64,000 nucleotides of DNA from Candidatus Bathyarchaeota archaeon (GTDB lineage: Archaea > Thermoproteota > Bathyarchaeia > Bathyarchaeales > Bathycorpusculaceae): NCBI GenBank assembly GCA_026014595.1, contig JAOZHY010000048.1, positions 62,001 through 126,000 on the forward strand, given 5' to 3'. The translations under genes were made by a program, and so were the position numbers. Below the pieces are notes generated by a model that was given only the letters and a program-made list of their open reading frames with translations, did no database searches and was not told the DNA's origin. Position 1 is the first letter of the stretch, and every line of letters begins with the position of its first letter. Below, piece by piece: positions 36,876 through 45,986 of the stretch.

Positions 36876-36906
36876 GTAAGCCATTTAAGGCTTACACAAT
36901 ATTTAA
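36876..36906 (-). promoter_or_regulatory. regulator promoter with operator between TATA and start
   Basis: GTAAGCC-ATTTAA-GGCTTAC (36876-36895) is the twin of the site at 35629. A TATA-like TTAAATATT lies immediately upstream (36898-36906), and the ATG is 17 bases below the operator. Bound protein would cover the expected transcription start, which predicts autorepression. Confidence 0.72.
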
Positions 36907-37044
36907 GGATAACTGCCACCACCCTCACATCAACCTCTTTCACACAACACTCTCTCACAGCCAATCTAAACACAACATATAAACAAAATGTATAAACAGC
37001 AAACAGCCAAAAAAACAAATTGCACACACAAGATAATATAATAT

Positions 37045-37197
37045 TGGTCGGGCGAGCAGGATTTGAACCTGCGACAGCTCGGTGACTGTGGCCTGCGCAG
37101 GCTTGAATGAAGCCCACCATAGGTAGACCTCTACAGCGTCTCCGTCCGCCCCGCGTGGAGCGGGCTCGAGAGCTCTGCCAGGCTGAGCTACCGCCCG
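37045..37197 (-). tRNA. tRNA-Tyr (GTA) with two introns, CCA encoded
   Basis: From 37197 the minus strand reads CGGGCGG-TA-GCTC, giving the C1-G72 pair and discriminator A typical of archaeal tRNA-Tyr. The anticodon loop CTGTAGA carries GTA. The anticodon stem (CTCG-G/C-CGAG) closes only if two inserts are removed: about 29 nt between positions 30 and 31, and about 47 nt at the canonical 37/38 site. The T-arm is GCAGG-TTCAAAT-CCTGC. CCA is encoded (37045-37047). After removal the mature length is about 74 nt plus CCA. Exact splice edges are inferred. Confidence 0.88.
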
Positions 37198-37353
37198 ACA
37201 CCCGACAAAAACCATTAGGATAAAACCTAAGAATTTATGTGTTTTGGCACCCTACACGCGCTTCTCGCCGTGAGTGGCTTAGGCAAGTTTTTATGTTTGG
37301 AAAAAGCTTAAGGCTTGAAACATGTTTTAGGAATCACAGGGAAGTGCTAAGGT

Positions 37354-38316
37354 TTGAAGACTGTAGGTGTTGTCACATCGGGCGGCGACGCACCGGGAAT
37401 GAACGCCACCATCCGAGCCATCACGCGGATTGCCCACTCAAAGGGATTAGACGTCTTAGGCTTCGAGAGGGGCTGGGATGGATTGTTAACTAACACTTAT
37501 AAACGGTTGACGCCACGGAACGTGGGCGGCATAATCCACTTGGGCGGCACCATGCTTCACACCTTGAGGTGCCCCGAGTTCGAGAAGCCAGAAGGCGTGG
37601 AGCAAGCTGCTGAAACCTTGGAACTCAACGATGTGGAGGGGCTGGTGGTTATCGGCGGCGACGGCTCGTTCAGGGGAGCGTTAGACCTCAGCAGGGAAAG
37701 CGAAGCGCTGATGATAGGTATTCCCGCCACGATAGACAATGATGTTTATGGAACTGACGAGACAGTGGGTTTTGACACGGCGGTGAACACTGCTGTCTCC
37801 GCAATCGACAAGATTAGAGATACGGCGGTTTCCCATGAACGAATCTTCATCGTGGAGGTTATGGGCCGGAAACGAGGTTTCCTCGCTATGGAGGTGGGAA
37901 TAAGCGTCGGCGCTGAGGTAATTCTTGTTCCTGAGTACGAGTGCAAACTAGAAGAAATCATCGGCATTATCAAAGAAAACACGCGCAAAGGGAAAAAAGC
38001 AGGGATAATAGTTGCGGCAGAAGGCGTCGGCGATACAGCCGCAATCGGTCGAGAAATCGAGAAACAGACAGGTTCCGAAGTTAGACGCTCCATTCTGGGG
38101 TACGCTCAGCGCGGCGGAAGCCCGACTGCGCGAAGCCGAATGTTGGCTGGCTTGTTCGCGGAAAAAGCTGTTGACCTGCTGTGCCAAGGACAGGGGAATA
38201 GAGTTGTCGGGCTGTTGCGCGGCGCAGTCACGAGTACTGACCTTGAGGAGACCTGCAAAAAGCAGAAGCCGCTGGACATGCGTTTGATGAAGCTTGCAGA
38301 AATGTTAGCCACTTAG
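37354..38316 (+). CDS. pfkA: 6-phosphofructokinase, PfkA family
   Basis: This enzyme phosphorylates fructose 6-phosphate in glycolysis. The 320 residues match bacterial PfkA. VTSGGDAPGMNATIRA binds phosphate, and GGDGS at 101-105 has the Gly that marks ATP use rather than pyrophosphate. IPATIDNDVYGTDETVGFDTA supplies the catalytic Asp, and VMGRKRG and RRSILGYAQRGGSPTARSR bind the sugar phosphate. It starts at TTG. PfkA is unusual in archaea, which mostly use ADP-dependent or PfkB-type kinases. Confidence 0.95.
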   Translation: MKTVGVVTSGGDAPGMNATIRAITRIAHSKGLDVLGFERGWDGLLTNTYKRLTPRNVGGIIHLGGTMLHTLRCPEFEKPEGVEQAAETLELNDVEGLVVIGGDGSFRGALDLSRESEALMIGIPATIDNDVYGTDETVGFDTAVNTAVSAIDKIRDTAVSHERIFIVEVMGRKRGFLAMEVGISVGAEVILVPEYECKLEEIIGIIKENTRKGKKAGIIVAAEGVGDTAAIGREIEKQTGSEVRRSILGYAQRGGSPTARSRMLAGLFAEKAVDLLCQGQGNRVVGLLRGAVTSTDLEETCKKQKPLDMRLMKLAEMLAT

Positions 38317-38325
38317 CGGCGGGCG

Positions 38326-39597
38326 TCAAAGGAGCGACTCGTAAATCTTCAGCGTTTCTTCAGCCACTTTGCGCCAGGTGAAGTACTCGAGTACTCTTTT
38401 GCGTCCGTTTTCGCCCCAGTTGCGGGCTTTTTCAGGGTTCCGCAGCACTTCTTTTATGCCCCATGCTATGTCTGAGGGGTCTTCGCCGTTTATGTGCACG
38501 CCATTCTGCTCTGGTCCTGAGCTTATCACCTGTTCTCTGAAGCCGACTACGCCGCGTGCGCCGACTACGACTGGCTTCTCCATCGCCATGGCTTCGAGGC
38601 TTACTATACCGAAGGGTTCGTAGATTGAGGGGAACACGCAGACGTCTGCGGCGGCATAGTGCTGGATTCTTTCGTTTTCTTGGACGAAGTCGAAGCGGTA
38701 GATTACTTTGTCCTTGATGCCGAGGCGGCTGGCTGTTTCAACGATGTCTGTTTGTTCTTCTCCTTTGCCGAGGATTACGAGTTTGGTGTTTGGGTACTCT
38801 TTCAGGACGGTGGGCATTGCCTGCAGAAGGTTTCTTACGCTTTTTACCCATGTGAGTCTTCCGATGAAGAGTATCATGTTCCAGTCTTGGGGAATGCCGT
38901 ATTTTTCCCGGATTTTCATGATGTCTTCTTTGGGGCACTGGTGCGGGTCGTAGCGTTTAGGGTCAACGCCGTTCCAAACGACGCTTATTTTGGACTGTGG
39001 CCAACCGTGTTTTATCAGGTCTTCTTGCATGGCGTAGCTGACGGTTACGATTCTGTCAGCGTTTTGAGCCATGGCTTCTTCAAAGTGTGAGACCACTTCT
39101 GAGCCTGTTCCGCCGCTTCTGCCCCATTCGGTGCTGTGGGCGTGGAAAACTACGGGGAGTTTTTGGGTTTCGTTCTTGATTACGAGTCCTGCGACGCTGC
39201 TTAGCCAGTCGTGGACGCAGACCACGTCGAAGTTGTATTTTTCTTTTTTTATGAGCCCGTTGATGAATTTAGTGGCGCTGAGGATGTTGTAGATGAAGAT
39301 ATCGTTAAAAAGTTTGATGTTGGTGCCCCATTTCTTCAGGTTGTCCACCACGAAGAAGGGCCAGACATTACTTGCATCCGCAATCAGAGGGCGATGCACT
39401 TCTACACCTTGGAGGATTTCCCTGGTTTTCAGGGTGCCGTCGTTTAGTGTGAAGACTGAAACGTCGTGTCCTATGTCCACGAACTCGTGTGTTATGTACT
39501 CAGCGTACGTGCCTAAACCGCCGACGAGTTTCGGCGGATATTCCCAGACGAAAAAGCCGATTCTCAAAAACTTCACCCTAACTTCAATACATAACAT
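38326..39597 (-). CDS. GT4-family glycosyltransferase, glycogen-synthase-like
   Basis: The 423-residue GT-B enzyme has the N-terminal entry RIGFFVWEYPPKLVGGLGTYAEY, like archaeal starch/glycogen synthases. The C-terminal nucleotide-sugar site holds VFPSIYEPFGIVSLEAMAMEKPVV with the two catalytic Glu, and FIGRLTWVKSVRNLL lies between. Either NDP-glucose polymerisation or glycan transfer is possible. It converges on pfkA with nine bases between stops. A GTG at 39576 (VKFLRIGF) is an equally likely start. Confidence 0.88.
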   Translation of the reverse strand: MLCIEVRVKFLRIGFFVWEYPPKLVGGLGTYAEYITHEFVDIGHDVSVFTLNDGTLKTREILQGVEVHRPLIADASNVWPFFVVDNLKKWGTNIKLFNDIFIYNILSATKFINGLIKKEKYNFDVVCVHDWLSSVAGLVIKNETQKLPVVFHAHSTEWGRSGGTGSEVVSHFEEAMAQNADRIVTVSYAMQEDLIKHGWPQSKISVVWNGVDPKRYDPHQCPKEDIMKIREKYGIPQDWNMILFIGRLTWVKSVRNLLQAMPTVLKEYPNTKLVILGKGEEQTDIVETASRLGIKDKVIYRFDFVQENERIQHYAAADVCVFPSIYEPFGIVSLEAMAMEKPVVVGARGVVGFREQVISSGPEQNGVHINGEDPSDIAWGIKEVLRNPEKARNWGENGRKRVLEYFTWRKVAEETLKIYESLL

Positions 39598-39826
39598 AAC
39601 GGAAGCGTATTTATAGCTTGTCTCATTGTTGAGGCGCGAACCTGTTGCGCGGGTTTCGACTTAACCCCCTATCTATTGTATGAAGTACGGACAGAAAAAT
39701 TGTTGTGTGCTTTTCCCTGCTGCTTCGAGCCTTTTTTGGTTGGCGACGGAAAAGATTATAATTACATAGAGACCAATAGTGAAGCTAACATTACAGTGTC
39801 TTTGAATTTGAGGAGAATCGGGGAAT

Positions 39827-42709
39827 TTGGTGAAAGCGTGGCATGCCGGAAAAACGGACGAGATCATGAAGGAGCTAAACGTGACTTCTAAAGGTTTGAC
39901 CACCCAGGAAGCACAAGCGAGATTGAAGAAGTACGGTTACAACGAGTTGGTCGAGAAAAAGCGACGAACCGCGCTTCACATGTTCCTCGACGAGTTTAAG
40001 GACATCTTCATTCTCCTCTTGATTGCAGCCGTTATATTCTCCGCAATAATCGGCTACTACGAGCTATCCATAGGAGCCACTGACCAAGTTCTGGAAGCTT
40101 ATGCCGACGTGATAATTATAGGCGCAATCGTCATCATGGTTGCCATAACAGGCTTCGTTCAAGAGTACCGCGCCTCGAAAGCGCTTGAAGCCATGAAGAA
40201 GCTTACAGCGCCCAAAGCGCATGTCATCCGCGACGGCATAGAAGTTGTCATACCTGCTAGGGAAATCGTGCCAGGAGACATTATAGTTTTAGAGGCAGGC
40301 GACCATGTTCCAGCAGACGCACGGATTATAGAAGCCATAGAACTGAAAACGGATGAAGCTATATTGACTGGAGAATCAACTCCAGTGAACAAAGATTTGT
40401 CCACTTTAAGTGAGGATACGCCCATTTCTGAAAGGCGCAATATGGTGTTAACCGCAACCCACGTCGTCTACGGAAGAGGCAAAGCGGTAGTAACGGCTAC
40501 AGGAATGAACACTGAGTTCGGTAAAATAGCCGAAATGGTCCAAACCACCGAAGAGGAAACCACCCCGCTGCAACGGAAACTGAACATGTTCGCGAGCAAA
40601 ATCGCCAAAGTAGTCGTAGCCGTCGTGGTAATCATATTTGCTCTTGAAGCTTTTGAAGCGGTTACTCAAGGTTTTCAAATTCAAGCTTTCATCGACGCGT
40701 TCTTGTCCGCCATAGCCTTAGCTATATCCGCAGTTCCAGAAGGACTGCCCGCTATAGTCACTGTGGCTTTGGCTTTGGGCGCCAGAGAATTCGCGAGGCG
40801 AAACGCCATCGTCCGTAGGCTTTCCTCCGCTGAAAGTCTGGGCGCTGTCACGGTCATATGCTCGGATAAGACTGGAACCATAACGAAAGGCGAAATGACT
40901 GTTCGCCAACTATACATAAGCGACAAGTTTAGTGAAGTCACAGGTGTGGGCTACGAGCCAAAGGGCGAATTTAAATGCAGCAACCAAACCATGGAAGTTG
41001 ACAAAGATACCGAATTACTTCTAAGAATTGGCACTTTATGCAACAACGCTCAACTACGAAGTAGAGCAGATAATAGTGCTTGGGAAATATTCGGCGACCC
41101 GACTGAAGGCGCCCTGATAGTAGCCGCTGCCAAGGCTGGGCTGGTAAAGACGAAGCTGGAAGAAGACTTTCCGCGTATCCGTGAGATACCGTTCACTTCA
41201 GAAAGAAAACGCATGACCACCGTTCACAAAACGCCACAAGGCGAGGTCCACGCATACGTGAAAGGTGCACCTGAGACAATTCTCGAACGGTGCACGCACA
41301 TTCTTGAAAACGGCAAAGAAGAAAAACTGACACCAGCTAAAAAGAAGAAGGTGTTGCAAGCGAACGAACAGCTTGCAAGCAACGCACTGCGTGTTCTCGC
41401 CATGGCGTACAAGCGGTTGCCTTCAGCCATGGAAGAATACACTGATGAAGCCATAGAAGAAGGCCTAGTGTTTGTTGGTTTGCAAGGAATGATAGACCCG
41501 CCGCGGGAGGAAGCCATTAAAGCCAACAAAACATGCGAAAAAGCAGGAATAAAAACTGTGATGATAACAGGAGACCACAAGCTGACAGCGGTGGCTGTGG
41601 CAAAGGAAGTTGGACTATTCAAAGACGGCGACTTGGTTCTGACTGGAGCCGAACTTGAAAAAATAAGTGACGCAGAGTTTGAGCAAATGGTCGAGAAAGT
41701 GCGCGTGTACGCCCGAGTTTCGCCGGAATACAAACTAAAAATCGTTAACGCTTGGAAGAAAAAGGGACATATCGTAGCCATGACCGGCGACGGCGTCAAT
41801 GACGCGCCAGCCGTAAAAGCAGCAGATGTGGGCGTTGCGATGGGCATAACTGGCACAGACGTCACCAAAGAGTCATCGGATTTGGTGCTCACCGACGATA
41901 ACTTTGCGACCATAGTGAAAGCCGTTGAAGAAGGAAGAGTCATCTACGATAACATCCGCAAGTACGCGCGTTTCCTAATCGCATGCAACTTTGACGAACT
42001 CTTAGTCATAGGCTCATTTGCCCTCCTCGGCGGGGTGTTTGGACCTGAATACTTCCCACTGCCTTTGCTGCCTGCAATGATACTTTGGATAAATCTGGTC
42101 ACAGACGGAGCTCCAGCCGTGGCGCTTGCGACCGACCCGCCTGATGTGGACGTGATGGACAGGCCCCCGCGAAAGCCGAATGAGGGCATATTGCATGGCA
42201 TGGGCAGGTTCATCATACTGTCCTTCGTGCTTCAGGCAATCGGCACCATACTTGTGTTTAGCTTGGAATACTATGTGTTTCCAGGAACATGGATGTCCGA
42301 TGCAGCCCGCAACTGGCAGACGATTCCTGCGACTGAGACGATGATTGTGAATGGCGCAACTGTATTTGCCCGCGAATATTTCAGGGAGATAGCCTACACC
42401 GAAGCAATCACAGTAGCCTTCATCCAAGCTGCAATGTTCGAACTATTCGTGGTCTGGAATTGCCGCTCAGAGAAACGCAGCGTCTGGCGAATGGGCAGGG
42501 ACGCGTTGAAGAACAAGTTCTTCGTCATAGCGGAAATCGTGGCTATAGCCGCAACCCTCGGAATAACCTACATACCTATAACGCAGCAACTATTCCACCT
42601 ATCAGCCTTGACTCCGATAGACTTGGCGTACGTGTTAGGCGTCGCTGCGTTGGGGCTGGTCGTGCTGCCCGAGTTCACGATGAACCGTAAAATATGGAAA
42701 TGGGAATAA
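39827..42709 (+). CDS. P-type Ca2+-ATPase-like cation pump
   Basis: The 960 residues carry the complete P2-type layout: N-terminal cation-ATPase domain, TGE motif in DEAILTGESTPVNKD, and a PEGLP membrane site (SAVPEGLPAIVTVALALGA). The phosphorylated Asp is in CSDKTGTITKGEMT. KGAPE lies in the nucleotide domain, TGDGVNDAPAVKAADVGVAMG in the hinge, and NLVTDGAPAVALATDPPD in M6. These match SERCA/PMR1-like and Na/K-type relatives; Ca2+ is the likeliest ion. TTG 39827 or GTG 39830 can start it; a TATA-like TTATAATTA lies near 39756. Confidence 0.93.
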   Translation: MVKAWHAGKTDEIMKELNVTSKGLTTQEAQARLKKYGYNELVEKKRRTALHMFLDEFKDIFILLLIAAVIFSAIIGYYELSIGATDQVLEAYADVIIIGAIVIMVAITGFVQEYRASKALEAMKKLTAPKAHVIRDGIEVVIPAREIVPGDIIVLEAGDHVPADARIIEAIELKTDEAILTGESTPVNKDLSTLSEDTPISERRNMVLTATHVVYGRGKAVVTATGMNTEFGKIAEMVQTTEEETTPLQRKLNMFASKIAKVVVAVVVIIFALEAFEAVTQGFQIQAFIDAFLSAIALAISAVPEGLPAIVTVALALGAREFARRNAIVRRLSSAESLGAVTVICSDKTGTITKGEMTVRQLYISDKFSEVTGVGYEPKGEFKCSNQTMEVDKDTELLLRIGTLCNNAQLRSRADNSAWEIFGDPTEGALIVAAAKAGLVKTKLEEDFPRIREIPFTSERKRMTTVHKTPQGEVHAYVKGAPETILERCTHILENGKEEKLTPAKKKKVLQANEQLASNALRVLAMAYKRLPSAMEEYTDEAIEEGLVFVGLQGMIDPPREEAIKANKTCEKAGIKTVMITGDHKLTAVAVAKEVGLFKDGDLVLTGAELEKISDAEFEQMVEKVRVYARVSPEYKLKIVNAWKKKGHIVAMTGDGVNDAPAVKAADVGVAMGITGTDVTKESSDLVLTDDNFATIVKAVEEGRVIYDNIRKYARFLIACNFDELLVIGSFALLGGVFGPEYFPLPLLPAMILWINLVTDGAPAVALATDPPDVDVMDRPPRKPNEGILHGMGRFIILSFVLQAIGTILVFSLEYYVFPGTWMSDAARNWQTIPATETMIVNGATVFAREYFREIAYTEAITVAFIQAAMFELFVVWNCRSEKRSVWRMGRDALKNKFFVIAEIVAIAATLGITYIPITQQLFHLSALTPIDLAYVLGVAALGLVVLPEFTMNRKIWKWE

Positions 42710-42776
42710 AACCACAGAAAAACTAATATGCAAACGCTAAGTCAACAAGCATTCCCTGACAAAAAGATGTGGAAAA

Positions 42777-43367
42777 ATGACTGAAAAACTTGCCAATCCT
42801 GCGCCGCTCGGACTGCTGGGTTTCGGATTGACAACTGTCTTGTTGAATTTGCATAACACAGGCCTTTACGGGCTTAATAGCATGATTCTCGCCATGGGCT
42901 TGGCTTACGGCGGACTCGCGCAGGTGATAGTTGGGATTATGGAGTTCAGAAAAGGCAACACTTTCGGCACAGTCGCATTCACTTCTTACGGGCTCTTCTG
43001 GTGGTCTCTCGTAGCATTGATTCTTTTCCCGAGCATGTCCTTCTTCGGAAACGTGCTCACCGCTGAAGCAAACGCAATGGCAGCGTACTTCCTCATGTGG
43101 GGCATATTCACGTTCGCGATGTTCTTCGGGACACTCAAGACAAACCGTGCTTTGCAATTTGTCTTCATGAGCCTGGCCATACTGTTCTTTATGCTGACAA
43201 TACGAGAATTAACAGGCAACCCCGTGCTCTTCGGCGACGTAACATTCAATACCATCACCGGTATCGAAGGCGTCATCTGCGGTTTAAGTGCAGTCTACTT
43301 GGCCATCGCCGAAGTGCTGAACGAGTCCCACGGAAGAACTGTACTGCCCATTTGTCCCACAAGCTAA
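42777..43367 (+). CDS. acetate/succinate transporter, GPR1/FUN34/YaaH (AceTr) family
   Basis: The 196-residue protein has six helices and opens with the family signature [20 protein letters not shown]. It also has [24 protein letters not shown] and [11 protein letters not shown], as in SatP. The family moves acetate (and succinate) with protons. Acetyl-CoA synthetase is the next gene on the same strand, so uptake and activation are linked. Confidence 0.93.
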   Translation: MTEKLANPAPLGLLGFGLTTVLLNLHNTGLYGLNSMILAMGLAYGGLAQVIVGIMEFRKGNTFGTVAFTSYGLFWWSLVALILFPSMSFFGNVLTAEANAMAAYFLMWGIFTFAMFFGTLKTNRALQFVFMSLAILFFMLTIRELTGNPVLFGDVTFNTITGIEGVICGLSAVYLAIAEVLNESHGRTVLPICPTS

Positions 43368-43470
43368 AACTCTTCAATTCTTTTTCTATTCTTCAAAAAA
43401 CTGCTGAAAAACTTTATATTCTCTGAATTAAACTGTTTCCCGAACAAAATTAGTGGTAGGAATAAAAAGC

Positions 43471-45429
43471 ATGTCTGAAACAAGCTTACCGTTCAACGAA
43501 AAATATTATCCAAGTAACGAAAAAATCTCCTCAGGAGAGAAAAGGAAACAAGAATGGGAAAAATCGCTCAGCAACCCCGAAGAGTTCTGGGCTGAAAAAG
43601 CAAAAGCCATTGACTGGTTCAAAAAATGGGACAAGGTGCTCGATGACTCCGACGCACCGTTCTACAAGTGGTTCCAAGGCGCAGAGCTTAACATAAGCTA
43701 CAACGCGCTGGACAGACACGTGAAAACTCACCGCAAAAACAAGTTGGCCTACATTTGGGAAGGCGAAATGGGAGAAATCCGAACCTACACTTACTACCAG
43801 CTTTACAGGGAAGTCAACAGGCTTGCTAAAGTCTTCAAAGATCTCGGGCTCAAAAAAGGAGACCGCATCGCAGTCTACTTGCCTGTAATCCCTGAATTGC
43901 CCATAACGCTTCTCGCATCAGCCCGCATCGGTGCAATCCACGCCGTCGTCTTCTCAGGCTTCAGCGCCGACGCACTTGCAGACCGCATAAACGACAGCGG
44001 AGCCAAAGTCCTCGTAACCGCTGACGGTTCTTACAGGCGAGGCAAAACCGTAGCTATCAAAGACAATGCAGACCGCGCCTTGCAGAACACGCCAACTATT
44101 GAAAAAGTCATAGTTGTAAAGAGAACAGGGCAACCAATTCAGATGAAGGAAGGACGAGACATCTTGTACCACGAAGCCCTCGCCGCAGCAGGAGCCACCG
44201 CTTATGTTGAGCCTGAGCGCATGCAAGCCACTGACCCCCTGTTCATCCTGTACACTTCAGGCACCACAGGCAAACCCAAAGGCGTCCAACATGGTACAGG
44301 CGGCTACCTCGTCTGGGCTTACTGGACACTTAAATGGGCTTTCAACCCGACTGAGGAGGATATTTACTGGTGCACCGCAGACATTGGCTGGATCACTGGG
44401 CACACGTACAACGTTTATTCGCCCTTATCTGTAGGCGTGACTTCGCTGCTTTTTGAGGGAACCCCCGACTACCCTGCGCAAGACCGCTGGTGGGACATTA
44501 TCGAAAGGCACGGTGTCACCATCCTCTACTCCACGCCGACGGCTGTCAGGATGTTCATGAAGTTCGGTGAAGAATGGATAAACAAGCACGACCTTAGCTC
44601 TCTTCGCATTCTGGGCACAGTCGGCGAACCCATAAACCCTGAAGCTTGGAAATGGTACTACCGCGTGATCGGGAAAGAACGCTTAGCCATAATCGACACT
44701 TGGTGGCAGACAGAAACAGGCGGATTTATGATTGCGCCGCTGTCAGGAATTGAGCTTACTCCGCTGAAGCCGGGCTCTGCAACCTTCCCGCTGCCCAGCG
44801 TCAAAGCAGAAGTCTACGACGAAAAAGGACAACCAACACCCGCAGGAACTAAAGGCTTCCTCGTCATAAAATCGCCGTGGCCAGGCATGCTGCAAACCCT
44901 CTGGAAAGACCCCGAAAGGTTCAAGCAAACCTACTTCGGAAGATGGCAAAACATCTACTACACAGGCGATTACGCCGTCAAAGACCCCGAAGGATACTTC
45001 TGGCTCCTCGGCAGAGCAGACGAAGTCCTCAAAGTCGCGGGACACCGCATCGGCACAGTTGAGCTTGAAAGCGCCTTGGTCTCGCACCCAGCGGTTTCAG
45101 AAGCTGCAGTCATGGGCAAAGAGGACGCCGTGAAAGGAGAGGTGCCCGTGGCTTTCGTGACGCTGCGAAGCGGCTTCACACCGTCAGACGAGCTCCGCGC
45201 AGAACTTATCAAGCATATACGGAACACCATAGGCCCAATAGCCACGCCAGACGCCATCGTGATGGTCAACAAACTGCCGAAGACACGTAGCGGAAAAATC
45301 ATGCGCAGAGTGCTCAAAGCCGTGATAGTGGGCGCGCCTTTAGGCGACCTGTCCACGATAGAAGACGAAGCTTCGGTGGAAGATATAAAAGCGACGTACG
45401 AAGAGTTGCGAAAACAACTTTCGAAGTAG
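43471..45429 (+). CDS. acs: acetyl-CoA synthetase (AMP-forming)
   Basis: Acs makes acetyl-CoA from acetate, ATP and CoA through acetyl-AMP. The 652-residue protein has the ATP loop YTSGTTGKPKGVQHG, the adenylate site DTWWQTETGGFM, the hinge LGRADEVLKVAGHR and the regulated Lys in PKTRSGKIMRR. ATG 43471 follows GGTAGGAAT and is preferred over GTG 43453. A TATA-like TTTATATTC lies at 43409-43417. With the transporter just upstream this makes an acetate-utilisation unit. Confidence 0.96.
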   Translation: MSETSLPFNEKYYPSNEKISSGEKRKQEWEKSLSNPEEFWAEKAKAIDWFKKWDKVLDDSDAPFYKWFQGAELNISYNALDRHVKTHRKNKLAYIWEGEMGEIRTYTYYQLYREVNRLAKVFKDLGLKKGDRIAVYLPVIPELPITLLASARIGAIHAVVFSGFSADALADRINDSGAKVLVTADGSYRRGKTVAIKDNADRALQNTPTIEKVIVVKRTGQPIQMKEGRDILYHEALAAAGATAYVEPERMQATDPLFILYTSGTTGKPKGVQHGTGGYLVWAYWTLKWAFNPTEEDIYWCTADIGWITGHTYNVYSPLSVGVTSLLFEGTPDYPAQDRWWDIIERHGVTILYSTPTAVRMFMKFGEEWINKHDLSSLRILGTVGEPINPEAWKWYYRVIGKERLAIIDTWWQTETGGFMIAPLSGIELTPLKPGSATFPLPSVKAEVYDEKGQPTPAGTKGFLVIKSPWPGMLQTLWKDPERFKQTYFGRWQNIYYTGDYAVKDPEGYFWLLGRADEVLKVAGHRIGTVELESALVSHPAVSEAAVMGKEDAVKGEVPVAFVTLRSGFTPSDELRAELIKHIRNTIGPIATPDAIVMVNKLPKTRSGKIMRRVLKAVIVGAPLGDLSTIEDEASVEDIKATYEELRKQLSK

Positions 45430-45515
45430 CTTCCCTTTTTCTTATTTCTTGTTTTCCGCATTTATGCGTGCTTACGTCTCTGAAAAAAAGAGGAGAAAAT
45501 GTTGTTTCTTCTGTG

Positions 45516-45887
45516 CTAAATGTAGAGGCCGCCGCCGATTATGGCAAGTCCCAGTATTATCCCGATGATTACAGCTATCACTATCCAGATCAGGATGGCC
45601 ACTATGGCTATTGCAAGCGCCTTTAACCAACCTGTGTCGAAGAAGTGCTTCACTAACGCAAGCCAAATGAGCAGCACTATTATGCTTGCGATGATGCCTG
45701 AGAACAGGTATTGGAAAAATGCGCCGATCACCGTTCCGAGCACCACAATCCAGAGCGCATCTGTAAATTTCGCTTTGCTGCTGCCTGCCAGGAGTCTGCC
45801 TGAGATCCAAAGAACCGGCGCTATTATGATGATGTTGACGATTATTTGTATTATCAGGTTTATTATCGCCGAATCAAGGTTAATCAT
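45516..45887 (-). CDS. four-helix hydrophobic membrane protein, unknown
   Basis: The 123-residue protein is almost entirely hydrophobic, with helices IIVNIIIIAPVLWISGRLL, ALWIVVLGTVIGAFFQYLF, IIASIIVLLIWLALVKHFF and IAIVAILIWIVIAVIIGII. A short polar loop holds GSSKAKFTD. It starts with ATG 45887. No family is recognised beyond a generic small archaeal membrane protein. It is alone between acs and dnaJ. Confidence 0.7.
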   Translation of the reverse strand: MINLDSAIINLIIQIIVNIIIIAPVLWISGRLLAGSSKAKFTDALWIVVLGTVIGAFFQYLFSGIIASIIVLLIWLALVKHFFDTGWLKALAIAIVAILIWIVIAVIIGIILGLAIIGGGLYI

Positions 45888-45986
45888 CCAATCTTCTCCT
45901 TGCTTTAATATATTCGCGTGCTCTTCGGTTTAAAATCTTTCTATGGCTAAAAACTGAGTGCGGGACTGCCGCTTGAATTTACGCCT

